The notes beneath the pieces were generated by a model. The model did no database searches. It had not been told where the DNA came from and saw only the letters and a list, made by a program, of their open reading frames with translations. From the NCBI RefSeq assembly GCF_014145325.1, contig NZ_JACHTF010000005.1, positions 124,001-188,000 of the forward strand: a stretch of 64,000 nucleotides of DNA, written 5' to 3'. Shown piece by piece: positions 32,029-42,725 of the stretch (the stretch's first letter is position 1; each line of letters starts with the position of its first letter). The position numbers were made by a program, and so were the translations under genes. The DNA is from Marilutibacter spongiae (GTDB lineage: Bacteria > Pseudomonadota > Gammaproteobacteria > Xanthomonadales > Xanthomonadaceae).

Positions 32029-34020
32029 TCAGGCCAGCGCGCGCGCCGCCTCGACGACCTTGTCGACGGTGAAGCCGAAATGCTCCATGAGCGGCTTGAT
32101 CGGCGCGGAGGCGCCGAAGGTGTCGATGCCGACCACCGCGCCGTCGAGGCCGACGTACTTGCGCCAGAAGTCGGACACGCCGGCCTCCACCGCGACGCGG
32201 CGGCGGCAGGCGCGCGGCAGGACCGACTCGCGATAGGCTTCGTCCTGGCGGTCGAAGACGTCGGTCGAGGGCATCGACACCACGCGGACCGAATCGCCGA
32301 GGCGTTCGGCGGCCTGCATGGCCAGCCCGACTTCCGAGCCGGTCGCCAGCAGGATCGTCGCGGGTGCGCCCACCGAGTCCTTGAGCACGTAGCCACCGCG
32401 CGCGATGTCGGCGACCTGGGCCGCGTCGCGCGCCTGGTGGTCCAGGTTCTGGCGCGAGAACACCAGGCAGCTGGGGCCGTCGTGGCGCGTGATCGCGGCC
32501 TTCCACGCAACCGCCGACTCGACCGCGTCGCACGGACGCCAGACGTCGTTGTCCGGGATGTAGCGCAGGCTGGCGAGGTGCTCGATGGGCTGGTGGGTCG
32601 GACCGTCCTCGCCCAGGCCGATCGAGTCGTGGGTGTACACGTGGATCGCCTGCGCGCCCATCAGCGCGCTCATGCGCACGGCGTTGCGCGCGTAGTCGCT
32701 GAACACCAGGAAGGTGGCGTCGTAGGGAATGAAACCGCCGTGCAGGTTGAGGCCGTTGCTGATCGCGGTCATCGCGAACTCGCGCACGCCGTAGTACACG
32801 TAGTTCGCGTCGGCAGCATCGGAGGCGACCGACTTGCTGCCCTTCCACAGGGTCAGGTTGGAATGCGCGAGGTCGGCCGAACCGCCGATCAGTTCCGGCA
32901 GCAGCGGGGCGAAGGCCTCGATGGCCATCTGCGAGGCCTTGCGCGACGCCACTACCGGGCCGTCCGCCTGCAGGCGCGCGATGTAGGCGTCGGCCTCGGC
33001 CACGAAACCCTCGGGCAGCTCGGCGTGCGAGCGCCGGGTCAGCTCGGCGGCCTCGGTGGGGAACTGCGCGGCGTAGGCGTCGAAGAGGGTGTTCCACTGG
33101 TCTTCGCGGACCAGGCCGGCGTTGCCGGCGTGCCAGCCATCGAGAAGCGCCTGCGGGATGTCGAAGGCGCCATGGGGCCATCCCAGCGCCTCGCGGGTGG
33201 CGGCCACCTCATCGGCGCCCAGCGGCGCGCCATGGCTCGATTCCTTGCCGGCCTTGGCCGGCGAGCCGTAGCCGATGGTGGTCCGGCAGCAGACCAGGGT
33301 CGGCTTGTCACTGGACGCCAGCGCGGCCTCGATCGCCTGTTTGATGGCATCGGCGTCATGGCCATCGACGCCGCGCACGACGTTCCAGCCGTAGGCCTCG
33401 AAGCGCGCGGGCGTGTCGTCGGTGAACCAGCCCTGGGTGTCGCCGTCGATGGAGATGCGGTTGTCGTCCCAGAACGCGACCAGCTTGCCCAGGCCCCAGG
33501 TGCCGGCGAGCGAGGCGGCCTCGTGGGAAATGCCCTCCATCAGGCAGCCATCGCCCATGAACACCCAGGTACGGTGGTCGACGACCTGGAACTCGGGACG
33601 GTTGAAGCGCTGGGCCAGCAGCTTCTCGGCCAGCGCCATGCCCACGGCGTTGGCGAAGCCCTGCCCGAGCGGACCGGTGGTGGTCTCGATGCCCGGGGTC
33701 ATGAAGTTCTCCGGGTGGCCGGGCGTCTTGTAGCCGAGCTGGCGGAAGTGCTTCAGGTCCTCGATCGAGAGGTCGTAGCCCGACAGGTGCAGCAGCGCGT
33801 ACTGCAGCATCGAGCCGTGGCCGTTGGACAGCACGAAGCGGTCGCGGTTGAACCACTTCGGGTTGTTGGGGTTGTGGCTGTAGTAGTCGTTCCAAAGCAC
33901 TTCGGCGATGTCGGCCATGCCCATGGGCATGCCGGGATGGCCGGAGTTGGCGGCCTGGACCGCGTCGATGGCAAGGAATCGGATGGCGTTCGCGAGGTCG
34001 CGGCGGCTGGGCGTCGTCAT
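32029..34020 (-). CDS. tkt: transketolase
   Basis: A 663-aa thiamine-diphosphate enzyme of the pentose phosphate pathway. Landmarks: [20 protein letters not shown] at the N-terminus, [34 protein letters not shown], the ThDP/Mg block [18 protein letters not shown] ending near WDDN, the middle Pyr domain with [20 protein letters not shown] (activating glutamate region), and a C-terminal domain with [16 protein letters not shown]. Length is typical. ATG 34020 agrees with the family start. It is the most upstream of five central-carbon genes on this strand between 8.8 and 34 kb. Confidence 0.96.
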   Translation of the reverse strand: MTTPSRRDLANAIRFLAIDAVQAANSGHPGMPMGMADIAEVLWNDYYSHNPNNPKWFNRDRFVLSNGHGSMLQYALLHLSGYDLSIEDLKHFRQLGYKTPGHPENFMTPGIETTTGPLGQGFANAVGMALAEKLLAQRFNRPEFQVVDHRTWVFMGDGCLMEGISHEAASLAGTWGLGKLVAFWDDNRISIDGDTQGWFTDDTPARFEAYGWNVVRGVDGHDADAIKQAIEAALASSDKPTLVCCRTTIGYGSPAKAGKESSHGAPLGADEVAATREALGWPHGAFDIPQALLDGWHAGNAGLVREDQWNTLFDAYAAQFPTEAAELTRRSHAELPEGFVAEADAYIARLQADGPVVASRKASQMAIEAFAPLLPELIGGSADLAHSNLTLWKGSKSVASDAADANYVYYGVREFAMTAISNGLNLHGGFIPYDATFLVFSDYARNAVRMSALMGAQAIHVYTHDSIGLGEDGPTHQPIEHLASLRYIPDNDVWRPCDAVESAVAWKAAITRHDGPSCLVFSRQNLDHQARDAAQVADIARGGYVLKDSVGAPATILLATGSEVGLAMQAAERLGDSVRVVSMPSTDVFDRQDEAYRESVLPRACRRRVAVEAGVSDFWRKYVGLDGAVVGIDTFGASAPIKPLMEHFGFTVDKVVEAARALA

Positions 34021-34188
34021 GGCGTCGAGGGCAGTCTTGGAAGCGGCAGGAGGCGCCCGGGACGCGGCTGGCCGGCCTGGACGCGGGTCCAGGGCGGCCG
34101 TGCGGGGGCGACGGGCGCGCTATTGTCCCATCCGGCGGCCCCGCTGTCGCCCTCCCTGCGCCCGGAGCGTCCGCCCGGGCGCCAGCGT

Positions 34189-35508
34189 TCAGCCTGGCCG
34201 GCTGGCGGCGCGGGCTTCGGCGGCCGCTTCACTGCGGCCGATCACCACCGATCCGGCCATGTCGCCGCCGACATTGACGACGGTCCGGCACATGTCGAGC
34301 AGGCGGTCCACGCCGAGGATCAGGCCGATGCCCTCGGGCGGGATCTTGAACATCACCAGGATCATCGCGATGACCGGGAGCGAGCCACCCGGCACGCCGG
34401 CCGCGCCGATCGAGCCCAGGATGCACATCACCAGGATCATGACCTGCTGGAACAGGCTCAGGTCGACGCCGAAGAACTGCGCCAGGAACAGCACCGTGAT
34501 GCCCTCGAACAGGGCCGTGCCGTTCATGTTGGCGGTGGCACCCAGGGTGCAGACGAACCGGGCGACGCGGCGCGGTACGCCCAGGGCTTCCTCGGTCACC
34601 TTCAGCGTGGTGGGGAGGGTCGCGCTGGACGAGGACGTCGAGAAGGCCGTCAGCAGGGCGGGTTCCGCGCCGCGGAAGAACGCCCTCGGCGACATCCCGC
34701 CGAACAGCTTGAGCAGGATCGGGAACACCACGAAGAAATGGATCGCCAGGGCCAGGATCACCGTGCCCACGTAGCGGGCGAGCTGCACCAGCACGTCGAC
34801 GCCCAGCTTGGCGGTGATGGAGAACAGCAGCGCGGCGACGGCGTACGGCGCCAGCTCGATGACCCAGCCGATGAGCTTCAGGCAGATGTCGTAGATGCCC
34901 TGCACGGTGGAGACGAAGCTGCGGGTGCCGTCGGTCTGCAGCACCGTCGCGGCCACGCCGAACATCAGTGCGAAGAACATGACCGCGATGAGGTCGCCGT
35001 TGGCCGCGGCGGCGACCGGGTTCTTGGGCACGATGTTGAGCAGGATGTCGATGCCCGAGACGCCCTCGCGCTTGCTGGCGACGTCCGCCGCGCGCTCCGA
35101 GCCGGCGGCCAGCAGGCTCTGGCCGACGTCCTGGGACAGGCCCGTGCCCGGCTGCAGCACGTTGACGCAGACCATGCCGATCAGCACCGCGAAGGCCGTC
35201 ACCACGAGGATCCAGACCAGCGTCTTGCCGCCGATGCGGCCCAGGGACTTGGCGTCGCCGATCTCGACCACGCCCAGCACCAGGGCGGAGAAGACCAGCG
35301 GGATCACCAGCATGAACAGCAGGCGCAGGAACAGCTGGCCCACCGGGTCGGTGACGTAGTGGATGAGGGCGTCCACCCAGCCCGCCTCGCCGATGAAGAA
35401 ATTGACCAGCAGGCCGGCGCCGGCACCGACGATGAAGCCCAGCAGCATGCGCGTGTGCAGGGACAGGCCGGGGCCGCTGGAGGTGTGCGAGGCGTTTTGA
35501 TCGGTCAT
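34189..35508 (-). CDS. dicarboxylate/amino acid:cation symporter (DAACS, GltP/DctA-type)
   Basis: A 439-aa transporter with about eight membrane helices and two re-entrant hairpins. HP1 contains the serine-rich motif TAFSTSSSSATLPTTL; TM7 contains GATANMNGTALFEG, whose NMNGT block coordinates Na+/H+ and substrate; HP2 contains GAAGVPGGSLPVIAM; TM8 contains GVDRLLDMCRTVVNVGGD, with the aspartate that selects acidic substrates. This supports uptake of C4-dicarboxylates, glutamate or aspartate. It sits alone between tkt (168 bases downstream) and the bat operon's last gene. Confidence 0.92.
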   Translation of the reverse strand: MTDQNASHTSSGPGLSLHTRMLLGFIVGAGAGLLVNFFIGEAGWVDALIHYVTDPVGQLFLRLLFMLVIPLVFSALVLGVVEIGDAKSLGRIGGKTLVWILVVTAFAVLIGMVCVNVLQPGTGLSQDVGQSLLAAGSERAADVASKREGVSGIDILLNIVPKNPVAAAANGDLIAVMFFALMFGVAATVLQTDGTRSFVSTVQGIYDICLKLIGWVIELAPYAVAALLFSITAKLGVDVLVQLARYVGTVILALAIHFFVVFPILLKLFGGMSPRAFFRGAEPALLTAFSTSSSSATLPTTLKVTEEALGVPRRVARFVCTLGATANMNGTALFEGITVLFLAQFFGVDLSLFQQVMILVMCILGSIGAAGVPGGSLPVIAMILVMFKIPPEGIGLILGVDRLLDMCRTVVNVGGDMAGSVVIGRSEAAAEARAASRPG

Positions 35509-35571
35509 GGTGCGATTCCGTCGGGACGCGGCGAGCTTATCAAACCGGGCACCCGCGCCCGCCTGGACCGC

Positions 35572-37302
35572 TCAGCGCTGCGGATAGAGTGGCGGCAGGA
35601 TCGACTCGCCGGCGGCGTGTCCGGGCACCGTCCAGCGGGGACCGTCGGCGAAGGCCTCGCGCAGCAGTGCCCGCGCCGACGGCCCGTCGCCATCGCCCCA
35701 GCGCGCCTGCTGCATGGCCTCCAGCGCCCGTCGCTGCGCAGGATTGTCGAGGCGTTCGAGCAGCGCATCGACGCTCTTGACCGGCGGTTCCGCCATCGCC
35801 CCGAGCACCTGCACGAAATCTTCGAAACTCCCTGTGTCGAGCGCCTTGCGCAGGGCCGCGGGCGTGGGACGCGCTCGCGCGTCCGGCGCATGCGCGGAGG
35901 TCGGACCACCGGCGGGGGTCGCCGGGCGCTGGTGGCGCCAGTGCAGTGCCAGCAACAGGGTCAGCAGCCACAGGACGGCGAACAGGACGGTGGCCGCCAC
36001 CCACGCCGCGCGGTCCCCTTGCATGCCCGGCAGCGGGAGCGCCGCACTTTCAGCGGGTGCAATGGCGCCATCGCCTGGCCGCGCGGTCGAAGGCCCGGCG
36101 CCCGCGGGAATCGACGGCAAGGCCGCCGTTGCCGCGGGTGGATCGAATCCCGCGGCGCCCGGCTGCACGTTCCATTGCAGCGGTGGGAGACGTGCCTCGC
36201 GCGCCTCGCCCGCCTTGACGTCCCACCAGCCCATCCTCACGCCGGACAGCGCGACGGCGCCGGTCCTGCCGGGCACCAGCGAGAAGCTGCGCGTGACGGT
36301 GGCGCGGGGCCGGCCATCGACGAAGCGCTCATCGACCTGCGCACGTTCGGGGAAGACCTGCACGCCGTCGCTCGGCGGCAGTTCGAGCTCGGGCATTTGC
36401 GCGCCGGTGGCGCCGTCGGCGACGGCCTCGACGGTCAGCGTGGCCGCGAGACCCTGCCGCAATTCGGCCGGATTGGCGCGATAGCGCAGCTTGAGATCGT
36501 GCAGGGGCAACCAGGGTTGCGGTGCCTTGTCCGGGACCGGTTGCACCTGCAGGGTGCGCGGCCCCACCTGGGCTCCCAACCTGCCGCCGCGTCCACCGCC
36601 GAACATGTCGTCGAACAGGCCGCTCGTGCCCCGCCCCTCGAAGCTGGCGCCGGGTATCTCCAGCGGCCCGCTGCGCTCGGGTACCAGCATGAAGCGCCGC
36701 TCCACGATCTGGTACTGGCGACCGTTGATCGTCCGCGAATACTGCGCGTCGTCGCCGACGCGCTGGAACGACGCGCCCTCCGGCGCCGGCTGGTCCAGGG
36801 TGCCCGAGACGATCGGGACCGCCGAGAACAGGCGGACGACCCAGCCCACCGATTGCTGCACGTAGGGGCGTGTGTCATCGGGCACGCTTTCGATGAAGAC
36901 GTCGCCCCGCGCCTGCGCCGGCGTCTGCTGCGGCGCCGGCTCGACCACGAGGGTCAGCGGTGCCGTGCGCTCGTTGCCGACCGACAGCGCCGGGATCGTC
37001 AACACACCATCGCGCAGCGGCCGCAGGGCCACCGCGAAGAGGGTGTAGGACGAGGTCTGGCCCGTGCCGCCGGAGAAGCCGCGCTGGCTGGAATGCCCAC
37101 TGAGCCGGAAATCGCCTTCCAGCGGCGAGTAGTCCGGCGCCGAGGACAGCAGGCCGGCCTCCACGTTCAGCGTGACCGTCTCGCCCAGCACGATCCGGTC
37201 GCGGTCCAGCCACGCGCGCGGCGCGGCGGATGCCATCGTCGCGAACAGCATCAACATGAGCCATGCGCCCCAGCGCACGCGGGTCCGAGTCTCGGGTGTC
37301 AT
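35572..37302 (-). CDS. batD: BatD-like protein, last gene of the bat operon
   Basis: A 576-aa envelope protein. A signal peptide (ends near MASAAPRA) precedes a long, mostly beta, extracytoplasmic region with repeated Ig-like modules (RIVLGETVTLNVEAGL; GRQYQIVERRFMLVPERSG; PAELRQGLAATLTVEAVA), a membrane helix at about residues 440-460 (ATVLFAVLWLLTLLLALHW) and a cytoplasmic tail of about 110 residues. This is the layout of BatD in aerotolerance operons. The exact role is unknown, but it is thought to act with VWA proteins BatA/BatB. Its ATG overlaps the batBC stop by 4 bases. Confidence 0.85.
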   Translation of the reverse strand: MTPETRTRVRWGAWLMLMLFATMASAAPRAWLDRDRIVLGETVTLNVEAGLLSSAPDYSPLEGDFRLSGHSSQRGFSGGTGQTSSYTLFAVALRPLRDGVLTIPALSVGNERTAPLTLVVEPAPQQTPAQARGDVFIESVPDDTRPYVQQSVGWVVRLFSAVPIVSGTLDQPAPEGASFQRVGDDAQYSRTINGRQYQIVERRFMLVPERSGPLEIPGASFEGRGTSGLFDDMFGGGRGGRLGAQVGPRTLQVQPVPDKAPQPWLPLHDLKLRYRANPAELRQGLAATLTVEAVADGATGAQMPELELPPSDGVQVFPERAQVDERFVDGRPRATVTRSFSLVPGRTGAVALSGVRMGWWDVKAGEAREARLPPLQWNVQPGAAGFDPPAATAALPSIPAGAGPSTARPGDGAIAPAESAALPLPGMQGDRAAWVAATVLFAVLWLLTLLLALHWRHQRPATPAGGPTSAHAPDARARPTPAALRKALDTGSFEDFVQVLGAMAEPPVKSVDALLERLDNPAQRRALEAMQQARWGDGDGPSARALLREAFADGPRWTVPGHAAGESILPPLYPQR

Positions 37303-39089
37303 TCGTCCCAGTCTCCCTGTCGACGACGGCGTTCGTGTTCGATCCTGAATTTCTCGCGCAGCAGGCCGCCCGGATCGTCGGGCACGCGCCGCAACCAGGC
37401 CTCGTTGGCGACGCGACGTTCACGTTCGGCGGGGGTTTCTCCGGCCGGTCCAGCGAGCGGTTCGCCGTCGTCGCCCGGCTCGCCACCGTCCGCCTGGCGT
37501 GCCTGCCCCAGGGCCTGCCGCATGCGCTCGCGCTGGGCGGCGTCGGCTGCGTCCTGCTCGGCGGAACCCTTGGCTTCCGGCGCCTCCGGCGTGGAGCCTG
37601 TCGCCCGGCCCTCGTCGGCATCGTCGGGCCGGGGTGCCGGGCCCTTGGGCGGGTCGTCCCCGGCCTGCTGCCGTGACGGCGCGCCGTCCCCGCCGTCGTC
37701 GCCCGACGACGCCTCCTGTCCGCCGGACGGGTCCGACTGCGACGAGGGCTTGCCGTCCTGGCCGCCCTCGCCCTGGCCACCCGTGCCCTCGCCATCCTGC
37801 TTCCGCTTCACGGCCGCCTCGACGGCGCGCTTGTTGGCGATGGCGTCCTCCATGCCGGGCTGGATCGCCAACGCCCGGTCGTAGGCTTCGATCGCCTGCT
37901 GGAACTGCCCGGCCTTGGCCAGTGCGTTGCCCCGGTTGTAGTGGCCATCGGCCGATTCGACGCCCGCATAGCCGCTGGCCGCGCGGGCGTAGTCGCCCTG
38001 CCGGAAGGCGTTGGCGGCCTCGACCATTCGCTTGTGCTCGACCTGGTCGTCGCGCCGCCACCAGTCCGCGGCCTGCGCGGGCAACACCGGCAGCCACAGC
38101 ACGAGCGCCAGCGCGGCGACGGCCGCTCCCCTGCGGAAGGCGAACAGCGCCAACAGCATGAGCGGCGGGATGAGCCAGAAGCCTTCGTCCTGCCAGGTGC
38201 GCCCGGCCTCGCCATCCTCGCTGACCGCATCGCCCGGACCGGGCGACAACACGCCGAGCGCCCGCAGGTCGGCCTCATCGGCCGCGAGGCCGACGTAGCG
38301 ACCGCCGCCGCGTGCGGCGACCGCCTGCAGCCGGGCCTGGTCGAAGCCCGCGACCCCGGTATCGCCATCGACGGTCCGGTACGCCACCCCCCCTGCCCGG
38401 CCGATACCCAGGACGCTGGTCTCGAAACCGCTCGAGCGCGCCTCGGCGGCGGCCGCGGCCGCGTCGGCATCGGCCTGGCCGGCAAGCAGCAGGATCTGGC
38501 CGCGCTCGAAGCCCGCCTGGCGCATCAAGCGCGTCGACCAGGCGATCGCCCGGCTGGCGTTCGCACCGTCGCGCGGCATGATGCTTGGGGACAAGGCATC
38601 GAGGAACAGGGCCAGGTTGGCCGCATCGTCGGTCAGCGGCGCCACCGTGTAGGCATCGTCGGCGTACACCACGAGCCCGACCGGGCCATCGCCGCGAAGC
38701 TCCAGCAGCCGCGCCAGTTTGGCCTGGGCCTGCGCGAGGCGCGAGGGCGGCGGGTCGGCCGCGGCCATGGCGCTGGACAGGTCGAGCGCGACCATCAGCG
38801 GCACCTGGCCGCGCCAGAGCGGTTGCTCGACCTGCCGCCAACTGGGACCGGCCAGGGCCATGACCGCCAGGACATACCCCAAGGCAGCGAGCCATGGGCC
38901 TGGCTGGATGCGCCGCCCGACACGGGCGTCCAGCAGATGGGGGAGCAGGTGCGGATCGACGACGTCGTGCCAGACATTGGCGCGGCGGCGGCGCACGATC
39001 CACAGCGCGGCCAGGACCGGGAGCGCGAGCAGCCCCCACAGCCACTCGGGGCGGAGCAGGTGCAGGCTGGACGGGTCGAAGCCGTTCAT
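37299..39089 (-). CDS. batB: fused BatB-BatC: VWA domain plus TPR and acidic low-complexity tail
   Basis: A 596-aa protein. Two N-terminal membrane helices (about 14-32, 62-78) precede a von Willebrand A domain with the MIDAS motif DLSSAMAAADPP (DxSxx, the last Ser replaced by Met-Ala) at about 94-105, so metal binding may be weakened. A further helix lies at about 318-345, then TPR-like repeats (GHYNRGNALAKAGQFQQAIE; AYDRALAIQPG) and a Gly/Ser/Asp/Glu-rich tail of about 130 residues. Elsewhere batB and batC are often separate genes; here they are one frame. It overlaps both neighbours by 4 bases (ATGA). Confidence 0.85.
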   Translation of the reverse strand: MNGFDPSSLHLLRPEWLWGLLALPVLAALWIVRRRRANVWHDVVDPHLLPHLLDARVGRRIQPGPWLAALGYVLAVMALAGPSWRQVEQPLWRGQVPLMVALDLSSAMAAADPPPSRLAQAQAKLARLLELRGDGPVGLVVYADDAYTVAPLTDDAANLALFLDALSPSIMPRDGANASRAIAWSTRLMRQAGFERGQILLLAGQADADAAAAAAEARSSGFETSVLGIGRAGGVAYRTVDGDTGVAGFDQARLQAVAARGGGRYVGLAADEADLRALGVLSPGPGDAVSEDGEAGRTWQDEGFWLIPPLMLLALFAFRRGAAVAALALVLWLPVLPAQAADWWRRDDQVEHKRMVEAANAFRQGDYARAASGYAGVESADGHYNRGNALAKAGQFQQAIEAYDRALAIQPGMEDAIANKRAVEAAVKRKQDGEGTGGQGEGGQDGKPSSQSDPSGGQEASSGDDGGDGAPSRQQAGDDPPKGPAPRPDDADEGRATGSTPEAPEAKGSAEQDAADAAQRERMRQALGQARQADGGEPGDDGEPLAGPAGETPAERERRVANEAWLRRVPDDPGGLLREKFRIEHERRRRQGDWDE

Positions 39090-40111
39090 CGGCGCCACCT
39101 GGGCGGCCACAGGAAGGCCAACAGCCCCATCGACACCGCCAGGCCGAGCGGCCATGCGTAGCGTTCGATGCGCGGGCGCACGGCCGGGCCGGGACGCTCC
39201 ACCGGTTCGAGACGGTCGATCTCGGCATAGATCCCCGCCAGTTGCGCGGTATCCCGCGCGCGGAAGAAACGCCCGCCGGTTTGTTCGGCGATGCGGCGCA
39301 GGGTGGCTTCGTCGATCTCGTCGCCACCGCCCGGCATCGGCAACTGGAAACCGAACACGGACATCGCCCCGTCGCCGCCGAACGCCACGGTGTGCACGCG
39401 CACGCCATGGTCGTGCGCCAGTTGCGCGGCCTTTTCCGGCTCCAGCAGGCCCGCGGTGTTGACCCCATCGGTCAGCAGGATCAGGACGCGCTGGCCTTCG
39501 GGCTGGTCGCGCAGTCGCTTGACCGCCAGGCCGATGGCATCGCCGATGGCGGTTTCCTGGCCGGCGAGGCCGACGACGCTGTCCTGCAACTGCTGGCGCA
39601 CGGATTCGCGGTCCGGGGTCAAGGGCGTCAGGGCATAGGCACGACGCCCGAAAACCAGCAGCCCCACGCGGTCGCCGCTGCGACGGTCGAGGAAGTCGGC
39701 CAGCACCGCCTTGGCCGCTGTGAGACGGTCGACCGGTCGCCCCCCCAGTTGCATGTCGGGCTCGTCCATGCTGCCGGACAGGTCGAGGGCCAGCATCAGG
39801 TCGCGTCCGGACTGGGGCGGCTCGACGGCTTCCCCCAGTTGCTGCGGGCGCGATGCGGCCAGGCACAGGAGCATCCACGCCAGCAGCAAGAGCGGACTGG
39901 GAAGACGGCCCGCGCGTCCGCGGCCCGGCGCGTCGGCCAGGCCGGCCAGGCGGCCCAGCCGGGGCATCCGCACCGCGGGCGACGTCGATCGCGTGGCAGG
40001 CAACACCCACCAAGCCAACAGCGGCAGCGGCAGCGCCCACAGCCAGGCCGGCCATGCCAGCGCGATGGCGCCGGGATCGAAGGCGTCCATGAACGAGGCG
40101 GCGAAGTTCAT
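39086..40111 (-). CDS. batA: BatA-like VWA-domain membrane protein
   Basis: A 341-aa inner-membrane protein. N-terminal membrane helices (about 20-38 and 72-86) flank a VWA domain of about 220 residues. The MIDAS metal site is intact: LALDLSGSMDEPD (DxSxS) with RVLILLTDGVNTAG further on. One C-terminal helix (YAWPLGLAVSMGLLAFLW) anchors the end. BatA/BatB-type proteins are linked to aerotolerance and envelope stress in other bacteria, acting with MoxR chaperone ATPases. It overlaps DUF4381 and batBC genes by 4 bases each, so translation is coupled. Confidence 0.88.
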   Translation of the reverse strand: MNFAASFMDAFDPGAIALAWPAWLWALPLPLLAWWVLPATRSTSPAVRMPRLGRLAGLADAPGRGRAGRLPSPLLLLAWMLLCLAASRPQQLGEAVEPPQSGRDLMLALDLSGSMDEPDMQLGGRPVDRLTAAKAVLADFLDRRSGDRVGLLVFGRRAYALTPLTPDRESVRQQLQDSVVGLAGQETAIGDAIGLAVKRLRDQPEGQRVLILLTDGVNTAGLLEPEKAAQLAHDHGVRVHTVAFGGDGAMSVFGFQLPMPGGGDEIDEATLRRIAEQTGGRFFRARDTAQLAGIYAEIDRLEPVERPGPAVRPRIERYAWPLGLAVSMGLLAFLWPPRWRR

Positions 40112-40566
40112 CGCACCTCCATCCATTCCACGAAGCGCAGCCGCGCGGCGCGGGCGACGGCCTCCACCTCGCCGGGGTCTGGATCGGGACGGAAGCTGCC
40201 GTCGAGCAACAGGTCGCCCAGATGACCGGAGAAACGCGGCGGCTGCACGCCCTTGTCCAGGCAGCGCCGCCAGGCCTCGCCCTGCAGGCGGTCGGCGTGG
40301 CGCTCGTGCCGGCGCGCGGCACGCCGGAGCAGCTCGGAAATGGCCGCCAGGCGCGCGGCGGCGTCGGGTGCGTCGGCGAGGGCCGTGTCGAACAGGCGTT
40401 CGATCCGTCGACGACGCTTCTTGCGCCAGGCATGCCAGGCCCATGCGGCGATGCCGCAGGCCAGGATCGCCCCTGCCAGCAGCCACCAGCCAGGTGCGGG
40501 GGGCCACCAGCCGGGCGCGGGGGGCTGGTGGATGTCGCGCAGGACGATGGTCGCCAGGCCGGTCAT
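40108..40566 (-). CDS. DUF4381-domain membrane protein
   Basis: A 152-aa protein with one membrane helix (about 27-46, GWWLLAGAILACGIAAWAWH), an Arg-rich linker, and a helical cytoplasmic domain ending in EVEAVARAARLRFVEWMEVR. The N-terminus IHQPPAPGWWPPAPGWWLL is typical of the DUF4381 members that sit between DUF58 and BatA in moxR operons. Function is unknown. ATG 40566 comes 2 bases after the DUF58 stop at 40569; the stop overlaps batA. Confidence 0.85.
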   Translation of the reverse strand: MTGLATIVLRDIHQPPAPGWWPPAPGWWLLAGAILACGIAAWAWHAWRKKRRRRIERLFDTALADAPDAAARLAAISELLRRAARRHERHADRLQGEAWRRCLDKGVQPPRFSGHLGDLLLDGSFRPDPDPGEVEAVARAARLRFVEWMEVR

Positions 40567-40568
40567 GC

Positions 40569-41510
40569 TCAGGCCACCTGGTGCCAGGGAAGGCCCAGCA
40601 GCGGCAGCCAGGCATCGCTGCCGTCGTTCGTCGACAGCGCCGCCACGCGCACGCCGCGCGCCGGCAACTGGGCCAGCGCGGTGGCGACCGGTGCGCCGAA
40701 GCACTCGCGCCAACGCGCACGCACCCGTTGCGTGCCCAGGTCGAGTTCAAGACGGGATGCGCCCTCGCCCGCGCCGTCGGCCAGCGGCAGCAGCGCCTTC
40801 GGCGGCGAAACCTCCAGCGGGTCGACCAGCATCAGCAGGATCACCTCGTGGTGCTGTGCCAGCACCGGCCAACGCTGCGCCGGCGTGTCGGCGACGCTGC
40901 CAGCGTCCGCCAGCACGATCAGTCGCGAACCCGGGCGAAGTAGGCGTTGGGCATGGTCGAGCGCCATGCCCAGCCCGCCGTCGTCCGAAGGAGGACGCGC
41001 ATACCAGCGCACCAACGCATCGAGGGTGCGCAGGACGCCACGCGTACCCGCCGCCGGTGGCACTGGCGGCTCGTGCAGGCTGCCGCGCAATGCGGCGATG
41101 CGGTCGCCGTCGCGCGCGGCGACCCAGGCGGCGATCGCGCCGGCACGGGCGGCCTGGACCGACTTGAACCGCACGCGCGTGCCGAAATACAGCGCCGGCG
41201 CGGTGTCGCCGACGATCAGGGTCAAGCGCTCGCGCTCGGCCTGGAACATCTTGGTGTGGGCACGACCGGTGCGCGCGGTGAGCTTCCAGTCGATGTGGCG
41301 CGCATCGTCGCCGGCCACGTATTCGCGGGACTCGGCGTAATCCATGCCACGGCCCCGCAGGGGGGACAGTGCCGGACCGGCAATGCCGTGGCGTCCGGAC
41401 CTCGGCGTCCGCCTGGCGCCGGCGAGCGACTTGAGTGACAGCAGTTCGGCAAGGGTAGGCGCGATACCGTCCCCGGCCGGCTGCGCCTGCGATGGACGTG
41501 CCCTGGCCAT
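40569..41510 (-). CDS. DUF58-domain protein of the moxR-bat operon
   Basis: A 313-aa protein with the DUF58 signature GRGMDYAESREYVAGDDARH followed by IDWKLTARTG, and a VWA-like C-terminal half (SRLIVLADAGSVADTP; EVILLMLVDPLEV). Proteins of this kind always sit next to MoxR ATPases and are presumed partners or clients. No membrane helix is seen, so it should be cytoplasmic. ATG 41510 follows the moxR stop by 5 bases. Confidence 0.88.
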   Translation of the reverse strand: MARARPSQAQPAGDGIAPTLAELLSLKSLAGARRTPRSGRHGIAGPALSPLRGRGMDYAESREYVAGDDARHIDWKLTARTGRAHTKMFQAERERLTLIVGDTAPALYFGTRVRFKSVQAARAGAIAAWVAARDGDRIAALRGSLHEPPVPPAAGTRGVLRTLDALVRWYARPPSDDGGLGMALDHAQRLLRPGSRLIVLADAGSVADTPAQRWPVLAQHHEVILLMLVDPLEVSPPKALLPLADGAGEGASRLELDLGTQRVRARWRECFGAPVATALAQLPARGVRVAALSTNDGSDAWLPLLGLPWHQVA

Positions 41511-41515
41511 CGTCG

Positions 41516-42526
<1,011 letters not shown>

Positions 42527-42644
42527 TCGATCCTCGAGTTTCTTGTGTACGGGCAACTGTCCAGGCGTTCGACCAGTGGACGGCCGGATTGGTTCCAGCC
42601 TGCCCCGGCCACCATTCAGCCGGTCTACCCGCCCAAGCATTGCA

Positions 42645-42676
42645 CAAACGAAGAGAGGGCCTTGCGGCCCTCTCCA
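42645..42676 (-). terminator. terminator of the pilMNOPQ operon
   Basis: A 9-bp perfect stem GAGAGGGCC/GGCCCTCTC with a 4-base loop lies 52 bases after the pilQ stop; the minus-strand tail reads TTCGTTTG, a modest T run. Confidence 0.65.
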
Positions 42677-42725
42677 CATTTATCGCCGTTGCCGGGTCGT
42701 CGTGTCCGACCCGAGCCGAATCGGA

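Noticed and set aside
32080-37884. A 1934-codon open frame on the plus strand over tkt, the symporter and batD
   Set aside because: Same shadow effect. It crosses three well-supported minus-strand genes and shows no domain.
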